Source of the DNA: Byssochlamys sp. IMV 00236
Lineage: Eukaryota; Ascomycota; Eurotiomycetes; Eurotiales; Thermoascaceae
NCBI GenBank assembly: GCA_001931875.2
Contig: MSJH02000810.1
Coordinates: 499,546-563,545 of the forward strand
Length of the DNA stretch: 64,000 nucleotides
Reading direction: 5' to 3'
Below, one piece after another: positions 21,964-33,129 of the stretch. The first letter of the stretch is position 1; each line of letters starts with the position of its first letter. Below the pieces are notes generated by a model. The model was not told the DNA's origin, made no database searches, and saw nothing but the letters and a program-made list of their open reading frames with translations. A program made the translations under genes and the position numbers.

Positions 21964-22634
21964 GGTCGAATCGCTGGGGCTTCTTTAAAAAGGCCCCAGG
22001 GGCAGTGGTGGTGATGATTGCGCGAGGAGAGCCCTTCCGCTTGGTAGTGAAGAAGATGAGGAAACAGATATCGTAGAGGACAATCCTACGCTTATATGGC
22101 CAGCTGAGGCTGCGAGGGGCTGATGGGCTGAGCAGGTTGATATGCAGAGATGACTAATATTACACGGGGCTGAGCATAAAAATGATGGATGACAGTACCA
22201 TACATACAGCCATCCTCATCAGATAGGCCAATCAGTCGCCTGGCAATTCCGGCATCCTCTTTCGATGCTACCGTGAGGTGCCATCTCTTCCCACCTGGGG
22301 GAGGCTGTGCGGCAAAGATAACAATTAGAATGATGGTCCTTAGAAGCATGCTATTAGCGCTGGACCCATCGCAGCCATTGTTGTTTCAGATAATCTACAC
22401 TCGGGATGTCTCCTGTTTGGGATATATTCATTGGAACTGATCAGATCTACCTTAGAACCGCAGCAATGAGAACCGAAAAGAGATGTCACAAACGATAGAA
22501 CCAATTCACTGCTATAGATATACACACGCAATAGTTGCTCCGAAGACAATGGAATCTTCTAAACGTACAAATGGCACCCGTCTGCCGTCAATACTCCAGA
22601 TCATGACGGTCCTTGATGATTAATCCCCACAAAT
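21964..22634. promoter_or_regulatory. Leader/promoter region of bZIP gene
   Basis: This spacer precedes the bZIP gene and follows the 3' end of the uS7m gene, both transcribed leftward. The bZIP reading frame remains open without an ATG to about 22085. An 85-codon minus-strand frame (22092-22349) could be an upstream ORF or chance. Confidence 0.35.
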
Positions 22635-23910
22635 TTATCGACCTCCGCGGGTGACCAACTTGAGGTTGGAGCGTCCAGCAATACCAATCTTGTGCACTTG
22701 CTCCCGCTTGTCCCACACGCTGCTGCGGCCTTCAGCAACAGCAGTCAGCTCGTTAGCGACTCTCACGGCCAGTTTGCTGTCACGGCGTCTGTCTGCAGCG
22801 TCGAGGATCCACTTGATGGCAGTACGACGACGCTGTCGCATAGCCAATGGGACAGGGATCTGCAGAGCCGCACCACCACCAGCGATACCCTTCTGTTGTC
22901 GGATCTTGAGCAGAGGAGCGACGGAGTCGACAATCAGAGTCAGGTATAGAATGGGGTTAAGAGGTAACTGAGGAGCGGGGGGGCCGGGCAGCAGACGGCG
23001 CTTGGGGTTGATCTGGGGCGGCGAGGCGCTACGGAGGTGGTTCAGGATGTATTCCATGTTCTAAACAGGAAAGCAGAATTAGTCCCCAGCTCACAACCAT
23101 TTTTCTAGTAACACCTAGAGATGAATCATACCTTCTGAGCCAAACTCAGCTTTCCATCCTCCATGAGCAGCTTCGTAAACTGCTCAACTAGGGGGTCATA
23201 ACGATGTCTAAAGTTCTCCGTTCTCGGAAGAGGCAGCTCAGGCATATCGAACTTCAGACCAGGCTGCCTCTCAACAGCTTCCTGCGTCGCTTGTGCAATC
23301 ATGTTGGCGACCACAGACGTCGACCGATCATCCGGGCCAGCCACGCTATTCTTCAGTTCCTGTTGTCGGAGTCTGGCCGAAGTTGAATATGATCGGGTGC
23401 CTTTCGACCCTTTTATTTGAGCCTGCAATACTTTCGGTGCGTACTTCTTGGCTTCTTCGTCACGGCTCAGAATCTGTGACAAAACTGTCGTCAGCGAAGC
23501 TCCATTGATAGCTAAAAAGAAAATCATATAGAAGCAGGTTATACCTCTTCGACCGGCGAACCATGTTCCATTTCGGGACTACCCGGGGCAGAACCATCAC
23601 ACTTCTTCCCGCTCAGAATCTTATCGATGGCCGCAGCCTCCTCGTTGACATGAGGCAAAGGGTCCTGAGTCGGGCCCTTGGGCTGCTCTTGAGCCTGGTC
23701 CTTCGCACCAGAGTTGGACGAGTTCATCCTCCGCTGAGCTCTTCCAGAGGACGCAAGCCCAGCGAACTGGGGAGCAGATCCATTTCGCGAAAACAGTCGA
23801 GAAGAAGCAGCGCTATTGTTGGCATTGACATAACCTGAAAATAATGCGGAGGGCTGGCGGAGAGCGGAGACTGCACTCCGTGCGGTGAACAGATTCAATC
23901 GGGGCGGCAT
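22635..23910 (-). CDS. rsm7: Mitochondrial small-subunit ribosomal protein uS7m
   Basis: This protein of about 377 residues has three exons: 23545-23910, 23132-23473 and 22635-23060, with two 71-nt phase-0 introns. The N-terminus (MPPRLNLFTARSAVSALRQ) is a mitochondrial targeting sequence. A Gln/Ser/Gly-rich linker follows. The last exon carries the S7 fold: SVAPLLKIRQQKG, VPLAMRQRRRTAIKWILDAA and LAVRVANELTAVAEG, ending KIGIAGRSNLKLVTRGGR. This protein organises the head of the small mitoribosomal subunit by binding the 3' domain of the rRNA. It is longer than bacterial S7 because of its N-terminal extension, as is usual in fungi. Confidence 0.94.
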
Positions 23911-24771
23911 CGTTGCGTACGTATCCTCCTGAGGAGTCCGTTCCGAATAAGTCGACGACGGAAGATGGAATTGAGCCTCTCCTATCCAGGATCAGAGCGG
24001 ATGGGAGAGGAAGCACTCAAGTTGATTGCTCGAGATGCGCAGGCGTGCCGCAGTATCGATTCCAAGTTTCGCCGAGATTTCCAACTGGGAGTGATTTTCC
24101 GCTCCGCTTAGCTTAGTCAGCCGTATGACGAAACAAGGATCCAACTAACTATGTTAACTACCTAGGTCAACTACCACCACAAGGAAACTAAAATCGAGCT
24201 TTTGTCGATTTAAATGGTAAGGTACGCAGAGTATCATCCCCATGTCATTTATGTGCCGATAAAACGAGGATTTATCTAATGTCTTGAGGGATCAGGGAAC
24301 AGGATAGTACGGGAAAAATCAACAGCCACGAAGTATAACCCGCAACTGTGATACTGTGCAAGTCATGAATTGAACAATCTAAAATACATACATCTGCATC
24401 ATCTCCTATATCGGTTGAGTGAATGAACCTTCTTTTTTGCGCAGCCCCAGGCAGTATCCATGCTTATAGTTACTCCCGTGTCAGAGGTAATCCCTGCTTC
24501 CCGGGAAAGAAAAAAACCGTTGCAAACGAATGATCCAGCCGAGGAAATCAAATAGTGGAGTGTCCGATGCCGCAAATTTACAAGGGAAGAAATTCAAACC
24601 GGTCCGGAACAAAGTACAAGGTGCTAATGAGTGAGAAATGCCAAAGAGTGACACGACAGAGACAAGATTGAGTAGTGTGTAGTGTCTCCCAGAATTGCAA
24701 CACACGTATCGATACACATGAGAGACGTGAGGTTTCAATCACTGGCCTTCACATATAGTATCCGCTTGCCT
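23911..24771. other. Spacer between tandem minus-strand genes, no gene seen
   Basis: The uS7m promoter and the 3' untranslated region of the Ca2+/H+ exchanger probably lie here. An 85-codon frame at 24481-24738 has no recognisable features. Confidence 0.5.
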
Positions 24772-26204
24772 TTACTGGAAGGATCTGGTTACGACGTTCG
24801 CAAGTCCGCCGATGGGATCCTTTTTGTTGGGGGTATCCGGGTAGACGTAGAATGCAATAGCCATGATCATATACCTATAAAAGTCAGCAAACTGTAACGA
24901 CATAAAAGCCAAGATCATAACACATACAGTCCTAAACACAGACCACCTTCCAGGTAGTTAGACTTGCCGTCCTGGATAAGGAAGATCACCACCAGGCCAG
25001 AGATAAAGAAGGCAACTGTCTCGAAGGTCTCGAAGTGCAGAGTCATCGGCTCGTTGATGATCCAACCGAGCACAACCAGGAACGGAGTGACGAATAGAGC
25101 AATCTGCAAGCTGCTTCCGACTGCGACACCGATAGCCAGGTCCATCTTATTCTTCCACGCAACAACCACCGCCGTCACATGCTCGGCCGCGTTACCAACG
25201 ATGGGGATAAGGACAAGACCGATAAAAGTCTTACTCATTCCGGTCTTCTCTACAAGGCTGTCAATGCTTCCAACAAGATAGTCGGCACAGACAGAGACAA
25301 GGAGCGTCACGATAATAAGGACAACACCAGCCGCAAAGGGACTGAGCAGATGCTCCTCGGTGTGCCCTTCTTCCTGGTTCTCAATGTCCGATTCCTCGTT
25401 GTTCGCCTCCTCGAAGAGGTCGGAGTGCGACTTAAGCTGGAAGTACAAGTACATCACATAGATGATGAGCAAAATGATTGCAGTGCCATGAGAGAGAAAG
25501 AGGATGTTCTTATCGGTGTCATGATCAGATCTCAGGCCGGTCAGGGCGTTGTAGAGCGTGGCGGGGATGATCAGAGACGCCGATGACAAAGCCAGGAGGG
25601 AAGACATTGTGGATGCCACAGTGCTGTTAAAGCTCTGCTCATGGTATCTCAGACCGCCCGCAAAGAAGCAGCAGCCAAGGACCAGAAGGATGTTCGAAAG
25701 AATGCTTCCAAGCATACTGGCCTGCACGACACGGATCTGGTGGTCCTTCAGGGCAATAATGCTCACCTGTGACCCTGTATTAGCAACTGGGCGTCCCCCA
25801 AAATCTCTATATCATGTTATACTTACGATCAATTCCACTGCATTTCCAAAGGTAGCATTCATCAAACCACCCAGGGTCTGACCCATTGTAACCGCCAATT
25901 CCTCCGTCGCGAAACTCAACAGCGAAGCCAATGGGATAATTGCGAAAAAGTTCAGGGCGAAGACGGCCGTCGGTGTCCAGTTGAGCGCACCAGCGACAAT
26001 CCCCAGAGGGACAAAAACCAGGAAGAGATTGACATAGTTGTTTGTTAGAGTCGCATATGTCAGATGCGCGGTCTGCACTGGCCATCGAACCCAGAAGCGG
26101 TGATCCTTGGTTAAACGACCGCCGCGAGTGTGAGACTCATGCCCGTGGTTGTTCAGCAGACTCTGCTCCTCCGGCAGAACGCTGCCATTTCTCCCCTGAA
26201 CCAT
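24772..26204 (-). CDS. vcx1: Vacuolar Ca2+/H+ antiporter (CAX/Vcx1 family)
   Basis: This protein of about 439 residues has three exons: 25827-26204, 24928-25766 and 24772-24874, with introns of 60 and 53 nt. It has eleven or so transmembrane segments and the two inverted CaCA repeats: GGLMNATFGNAVELIVS in the first and IPIVGNAAEHVTAVVVAWK in the second. The Glu residues in GNAVE and GNAAE are the expected ion-binding carboxylates. An acidic loop (EEANNEESDIENQEEG) separates the halves. The enzyme uses the vacuolar proton gradient to load Ca2+ and sets cytosolic calcium after signalling. The short last exon supplies the final membrane segment and the tail ending RSFQ. The length matches fungal Vcx proteins. 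Confidence 0.94.
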
Positions 26205-28436
26205 GCTGTTCTTTCTACCCCAGCTGTGGGTGCGAAAACGAGAGAAGATATTGCGTGATGACGCTGAATGGCAATAAAAGACAGCACAATCGATTAGTTA
26301 GCGCAAGTCCCTTTGCGATTTTCCAGAGTGCGGAGATTATGGGGGAGAAGGATAAAATGGAGCCCGTCGCGCCTGGAAGCTAGAGCCACAACAGCGAACA
26401 ATGCTTGATAAAGGCAGGGACAAAGTGGCTGAGGTCGCCGATATTATGGACCAGTAGGAGGGTAGTAATAATTTAATGGAATAAAAAAGAGCGACGGGTA
26501 AGGAAAGACGAAGGCCAAGCGCTCACAGCTGAGAGTCTCGACAGAGTGAAGGGAGCGGAGGGAACCAATGCAGGAAGACGAGGCACCTACACATGTGCAC
26601 TGCCCAGAGGCCGAGAAATCCGGATCAAGAAAGGAAATGGCAGAAAGTTAACGGACTGCGGACAGAGATCGACGCTGTTGGAGGGGGTGGAGATGATCCC
26701 GGAGCCTCGAAAGTCGATACAAGGGCTCCAGCCACGTTTCAAGAGTATCCGTGGTACGGTCGTCGTCTAGGAATACCGTTTACAAAACGGCTGTCAATGA
26801 GAATGCTTTCGCTTTAGACGCCCTAAGCTGTACTCAGAGCCGAACGAGTTAAATGTTAGCTTCCGAGCTCTTCCAGAGATTCTTCCAGGCGAGGGCCAAT
26901 GTCAACGCGGAGGCGAACAAATCAACCCACGCTGAGTGCCAAGGAATGAAATATCTTGAGAGCACAAGCTAGACGATTTAGTTGTGATGGAGGGAATTTC
27001 CCTCCAACCTAATGCGAGATGAGAAAGAAAAGGGAAGGAAATATGGCCGCACGTGGTGTAGTCCAAGACGCGCTATGTTGGCTGTGCTAGGAAGTGATAG
27101 GGCAGGATTCCATCAATCCCAGTTCTTATCATTGAATGATTGATAGTTTATGGGACGATCGTGATCGCAAAGTAATACGATTTCTCGGATCACAAGGATG
27201 GATTCATGTCGAGCGCACCGCCTCGTGCTTCACGGATGTAATTGAGGCGCGTCAAGACGGGGGAAAGGAAAAAGCCAATTCCTGCTCACCTTGGCAACAT
27301 GCAATTAAGAGGGTACAGTAGTTAGTACTTGGCGATGATGGTAATTAAAGCCCGAAGACGGATGGACAAAGCTGCTGGAGATCAATAATAATGTCGGTGG
27401 TAAAGGAGAAATACCGCTGAGCTACAAGGACTAGATACCTGCTCACTAGTTTGCTCTCTTAGTCGATGACGGCACAGTCTGCATCCGAGCTTCACCGCGC
27501 GTTTCCCTCTCATTGAGATCCCCCACTGCTTGAAGCCTTGACGAATGGTCCTTCAATATCAATACTGAATGCGTACTCTGGATAACAATGTCCGCAATCC
27601 AGCAGACGACCCAATTCCAATCTCAACGCATCCAATCCGGATCAACAGCCAAATCCCTCGTCTTGGGACGGCACGCCCCAAGCTTGCCAAGACTTGCACT
27701 GCCACGCTCGATCATTCCAATGCGGGTTTTTTCCCTATCGACCGGTGGATTCTGACAGGAAGAGTAATTCTAAAGCCGCTGATCGTGTCATGTCCGGTTT
27801 GTAGGACGGGCAAGCCTTGCGAGGAGCATCGCCAGGTGGACAAGTGGTGATGAAGAAAGTATCTGACATCAGGCGTCGTCCCATCCTGGCTCTGGAGCAC
27901 TTTGCGATCTGATATTTGCACGGGCTAAGCGAATATTAGTCGATCCGCCTAACGCGCGCTATTGACACCAACCCGAAGCTTGGCTCCCCATCCCAATATT
28001 GCCAAGCCTCGCTATGTCCCTGGAAATCTGATGGTTATCATAGCCATACAGATGACGCAGGTCACCGCCAGAAGCTAGTGTTCTTCAGATCGAGGACGTG
28101 GGGGATACAATGAGGTCCTTGCTCTCACAACCCCGCCTGTCAATGTGCAGCTTTCCGGAGTGGGGAAAAGGGAGAGAGGGAAAATAGAGTCTTGAGGTTC
28201 AGCATACGGTATATATATTTACTTTTAATCTATGGCACAGCAGTGTGTATCAAGCTTTCCAACCACGCTTCGCATAGCATATGTCACAAACGATTCTGGA
28301 ACCAAAGAATGCTACTCAAACATTCGATTGAGCGACTAAATCAATGCGATAAGTCCCTGGTAGTGGGCTTCGATATAGTAGATATTACTATATTAGGCTA
28401 TCTGACAGGTAACCCATTCAGCTGGGCAAAGCTAGG

Positions 28437-28482
<46 letters not shown>

Positions 28483-28762
28483 CTTTCCAGTGATCAGCTA
28501 CGCAGGTCAATAGACTCTGTCGGTAGCTTAACCCTAGTCACGATTGGACATGTACCGCGATATCGCACCTAAACAATAATTCAACAACGAATATATCGGC
28601 CAGAGTGAAACGGTGGCAAGATAGCCAAAAAAATGTTCCGCCGCAAAGGATGTGCAAGAAATTCTCCAAATGGCAGATAGCATGGGCCTTCTCAGGTCCA
28701 GGGCAAGGATGCTGCCATCAAACCAGAGTGGGTCAATATAGGGACTGTGATACCGCCATATT
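26205..28762. other. 2.6 kb spacer, no supported gene
   Basis: It includes the exchanger promoter and the 3' region of the glucanase gene. Several open frames of 60-126 codons have no family signature. One at 27569-27850 ends with a CPVCRTGKPCEEH sequence but lacks other support. A dinucleotide microsatellite lies at 28439-28482. Confidence 0.5.
28439..28482. repeat. (CA)n(TA)n microsatellite
   Basis: A CA run of about 13-14 units passes directly into a TA run of about 8 units, read from the sequence. Confidence 0.95.
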
Positions 28763-31536
28763 TTAGGCTGGGCCTCCTCCAAGGCCGGCTGCATATGCAA
28801 GATACCAGGTTCGCGAGGCTCCGCCATCGAGCCAGCTGTAACTGAAGTTCGACTGGGAGAAGAAGTTCCAGGAAGCGTTCGGATCAATGAGGGCAAGGTT
28901 GGCGTATAGCACACCCTTCCAGCCGCCTTCGACATTCTGGGCAGGGTCTGAGGCATTGGGTGCAAACATTGCATTCCACTCCTGAGAGACAAAGTTCCGG
29001 CTTCGCAAATATGCAGAGTTCGGCATGAGGGGTAGCATATGGATCCTACTCGGTTAATTAGCAACTGCGAGACTTGGTATCCCGTTACCTCACGACTTAC
29101 CCTTGAATGTACTCGAGATTATTACCGAAGTAGGTGCTGTGGTCAACCTTGTTCTCGAACAACTGTGTTATGGTTAGCTCTGATAATCTTTGGGACCGTG
29201 ATAGAGAGTAAACGTACAATTCCTGTCACTTTGTTGGCAATGAAGTTGGATGGCTGGTTCGTGTTGTTGCTCTCCATGTAGAAATAATTGTGGAAAGAAC
29301 GCCTGAGAATGCCTAGCATGAGGTTGCCTCGCGCCTCCATACTGGCATCACCGACAGCCTTACCCCACATCTTGACGGCATATGCGAACATAGCGTCCTC
29401 AGAGGTCGATTCTTCATCCTTTCCGTCGAAGGACTCGAACAAACCCTTGGCCCAGGAGTGCCCGTGGAACCAGTCAAACGCCCGAGAGAATGGGAAAAGC
29501 GGATCGTTCGACACCGAGTTTCCTGCATCGCGGACAAGCGTATTAACGTAGTCCTTGTTCTGAGCAAGCCAGCTAGGGTCAAGAGAGCCAATAATGGCCG
29601 CAGCATGGATGAAGTATCCGTAATGGAAGTGGTGGTCATTGTAATAGGAGTTTCCAAAGTCAACTCCCGAGTCGCCCGTGACGTAGCTAGCAGATGAGAC
29701 AACGCCTTTCCAAACGTTGTCGTAGACCAGGGGGAACTGCTGTCTATTGTTGGCAAATTCGGCGAAACAATTCTTCAAAGTCGCCAAAGCAGGAGCGGCA
29801 AGACTAGGGTTGTTTGCCAATGTGTTAACTGTGTAGATCAGAGTAGCAAATTTACTCAGTGCCTTTCCACTGTAGTACATGCTATTCAGGTCCGTTTGAG
29901 CGCTCATGTTCTGCTGGAGTTCGGTAGGAGCGACATTGAGCAACACCTGCTGAGCTGCAGTCGACAGCGTTGCAACGTTTCCCTTCGAGGGCGACCAAGG
30001 TGCGAATCCCATGTCCGTCGGGAGGTCCGGCTCAACCATAGTCCAATTTTCTCCAATGACAGCGGTTGCGTTACCTTTGGTGGTGGTTCTGAGCTGAAGA
30101 GGGATTTTCCGGCACTGCGTAGAGTTATCGAAGGAGCTAACGTGATGTGGCAATGCAAACATCAGCAATGGAGTGCTTGCGACGTCCTTTCCCCCCTTCT
30201 GCCATGACAGTCCGTAGGTACCAGTGTTGTTAGTGACAGACCCTGTCACGTTGACAGACACCGGGTAGACACCAGAAGAATTGTCATAGAACTTTTCTCC
30301 AGCGTCACCCGCAGGGTTCTTTGACACCTGAATAACACCCGAAAACCCAGCAGGCCCGCGGAGGTTAGTGTTCGAATCGAGATGCAGATTAGGGTCTGTT
30401 CCATTTGACGGTATGACATATATGAGCCAGGATGTATTGTCCTCCAACGTGGCACGATATTTGAAGACACCGGCGCGTGGAGAGCCGGCGGTCACGACCT
30501 TCTGGAAAAATATGCTGGACTGGATCAGAGGCTGCAGGTTGGTATAGATTCCAGTCACATAGCCCATCCCCTGGAAGATGGGAAATGTAATATTGGAAGA
30601 AGTTCCGTTGCGTGGTTGCAGTATGACCTGAGCGGACATGGGCTGAGAGGCATCAGTAGAAATCACGGTCGAGTTACCCAGTTCCGCAGCGGACAAGATC
30701 ATAGACTGGATGCCAACTGGATTAATGTAGTAGCTGACAGGGTGACCTGGAATACGGTCATCAGGCTGACCATACGCAAGCATCCCGGCGTTGATGTGAG
30801 AGATAGCCAGGCCCCAGCTCTGGGCATTTCCACTGCCTTTAGCCCACGCAAGGGAGTAAGGATGAGTAAATGCTGCGCTCGTCTGGCTACCAAGGAAGAA
30901 TCCAGCAAAGAATTTGTTTGTCGAAACCGGTCCAGTGCTTCTCTGTCATAATTATAAGTAGACATCCTCAGAAACTATAGGTTGTGAAATGCACTTACAA
31001 TACCTAGCCTCGGCACAGGATGATCGTTCCTAGTCTTGATGTTTGATGGAATTGCATCCATAGAAATGGGCTGAAAGACATTTTGACTAGTCATTGCGGT
31101 GGTCAATGCTGTGTCCGCCGCGCTTGCAATATTGCTTGGATGAGGGGCAGCTGTGGTAGGACTAGTCGTCGCTGTAACGATCGGATTGTAACGGTAATTA
31201 GTAGCGGATGGAGAGCTTTGCGTGAATGTTGGAAATGGTGGCAAGTAAGGGTGTCCGTCACGTTCTAAGGTGGTGATTATAACCTGGAGTATATGTTAGA
31301 CTGATTGCATATATATAAGTCATAATACATTGGCTTGTACTTACCCCTGTGGTATCAGGCGCGAGCACTCTGGCACCAGGAATGACTGGAGGATATTGGG
31401 TCTTAAAAGAGGTAGTCTCAGATCCAGACTGCAATCGTCCGTTTGAACAAGAACAAGGACGAGGGAGAGCATGCGCAATCTCTGCAGCCTGGAGCCATAT
31501 CAGTATGGTTGCGATGAACCAAGACGGCAGCGCCAT
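28763..31536 (-). CDS. Secreted GH81 endo-1,3-beta-glucanase
   Basis: This protein of about 848 residues has five exons: 31345-31536, 30999-31283, 29218-30942, 29101-29162 and 28763-29045. The introns are 55-61 nt and all junctions keep frame. The N-terminus (MALPSWFIATILIWLQAAEI) is a signal peptide. A Ser/Thr/Pro-rich segment follows, then the GH81 domain from TNKFFAGFFLGSQT and HPYSLAWAKG to the end. Catalytic-region landmarks are YYNDHHFHYGYFIHAAA and DGKDEESTSEDAMFAYA, where Asp and Glu residues act in inverting hydrolysis, and, across the short exon, ILFENKVDHSTYFGNN and IHMLPLMPNSAYLRS. It cleaves internal beta-1,3-glucan bonds of the fungal wall. Relatives are Saccharomyces Eng1/Eng2 and Aspergillus Engl1, used in cell separation and autolysis. 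No GPI signal or C-terminal carbohydrate module is seen. Confidence 0.95.
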
Positions 31537-33129
31537 GGTTGGTCACAATTAGGTAGAATAGTGTAGGCAGAGAATATAAGATTCAACCAATCACAAAGTG
31601 TGGTATATAGAAATTGCTTCGAAAAAGGGAAGGTATATAAAAGTAACCATCCAATGAAGAAACGATGGTAAGTGTGTTCCAGTCACCAGGAAATGCTCCC
31701 GTAGGCGACAATCCAAATGAATCCAATGAACACAGATATGCAATCCCTCAGGTAGGGAGAAATGACAGAATCGAGACTCGAACAGTCCCTGAATGGCCCT
31801 CGAGGCTATGCCTCTGGGAAGATCAAAAGAAGAAAGAGTGTATAGGATAGTGCACAAAGGACTTGTGTCTCCGTGCTTGTGCACAACGGCTGTATAGCGA
31901 GAGAATGAAGAATGAGATAGGACATCTTCTTACATGTACTCATATATATATCTCTCTGGAGGCAGGTGTGATACTTGAGATCTGGATGCCCTCCACCTCG
32001 AGAAAGAACGCCAGATGACAGCTTCCCGCGGGACGCGTGTCAAAATTTCCGATGTATTAGGAGACAAGGACCAATCCGAGAGCGTGAATCGTGAGCTTCT
32101 AGATCGTGGAATGGAAGAATATTGGAAGGTTGGGGAGTTGTAGAGGTCAGACTGTGCAGAAGAGACGTCTAGCTTAGCTGTGTGCTTTTACCTCCACGTT
32201 CAGGTATGCAAGCTCCAGATAGGGTTGATCCAATTGCATGTCGAGTTTCCGCACACTCGGCCCCACTGGAGGACACTACGGTATGGAAATCGATCGGGAT
32301 GATGAGACCTGCTGATAGACAGCCCGAGAAGAATACCCATTGTTCAGCACTGTCGGCCCTCGGATTGGTCCCGATGAGTGAGATCCCTCCCGAATGCCGC
32401 GGGGTGGTGGTTGTCTGGGGCATAAGTACTCTCGCCGCTCGAAAGAATGTAGCCATGTGAACGGGGACGAATCACACTACATCAATCAAACTGATCTTCT
32501 ATCATGTCAAGATGTTCCGTGATCCACACATTATCCAAACCGTCTATGACTGGTCAGTCTTACATTCCAATGCTCGTCGAGGCTGGTTGTCCGATGGTGC
32601 GTCTTGGCACGTGGCTAGCTGTGTCCAGACCTCGAGGCTTCGAAGCCCTCATGGAACACTGAGAATGAAGAGATTATTGCCTGTCAAACTTAGTGAGATG
32701 TGGTCGGGTGCCATCAATCTCTTGAATGGATTAGTGCTAGGCTCCAGTTCCCCCGCAGCCTCACCCGCTGTCATATGGCCTTATTATGGGGCAAGCAGGC
32801 GTGGCCCGAGCGGTATACTCATCTGACAAGATCATCTAGCCCAATATATACGCTATAGATGCCAGTAACAGAAAGGAGGTAATGGTAAGGCCCAGGGTTA
32901 CAATATAGTAAGTTGAGGTTACACAAGGACGGAAGGTCGATTTTCCGTGTCAAACCCACGATACTCCATCTGGAGTGGCCATTTTATTGCATTATAAACA
33001 TTGTAAACCCTATAGGGAAATGAAAAGATAAGTCCAATGAGATCTACCCATGATGCCATTCCCTTTTGACCGGTCATACAAATAGTAACGAGAAAAAAAC
33101 GATGCGAGGATACTTTTGACAGAGACGCG
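31537..33129. other. 1.6 kb spacer, no supported gene
   Basis: It contains the glucanase promoter and the Utp14 3' region. A plus-strand frame at 32182-32460 and a minus-strand frame at 32169-32456 overlap each other, and neither has recognisable features. Confidence 0.5.

Noticed and set aside
22092..22349. 85-codon minus-strand frame upstream of the bZIP gene as a real gene
   Set aside because: No recognisable features; at most an upstream ORF, mentioned in the leader entry.
27569..27850. 93-codon frame ending in a CxxC-type sequence, possible small zinc protein
   Set aside because: No other domain feature, poor start context and no visible introns or neighbours to support it.
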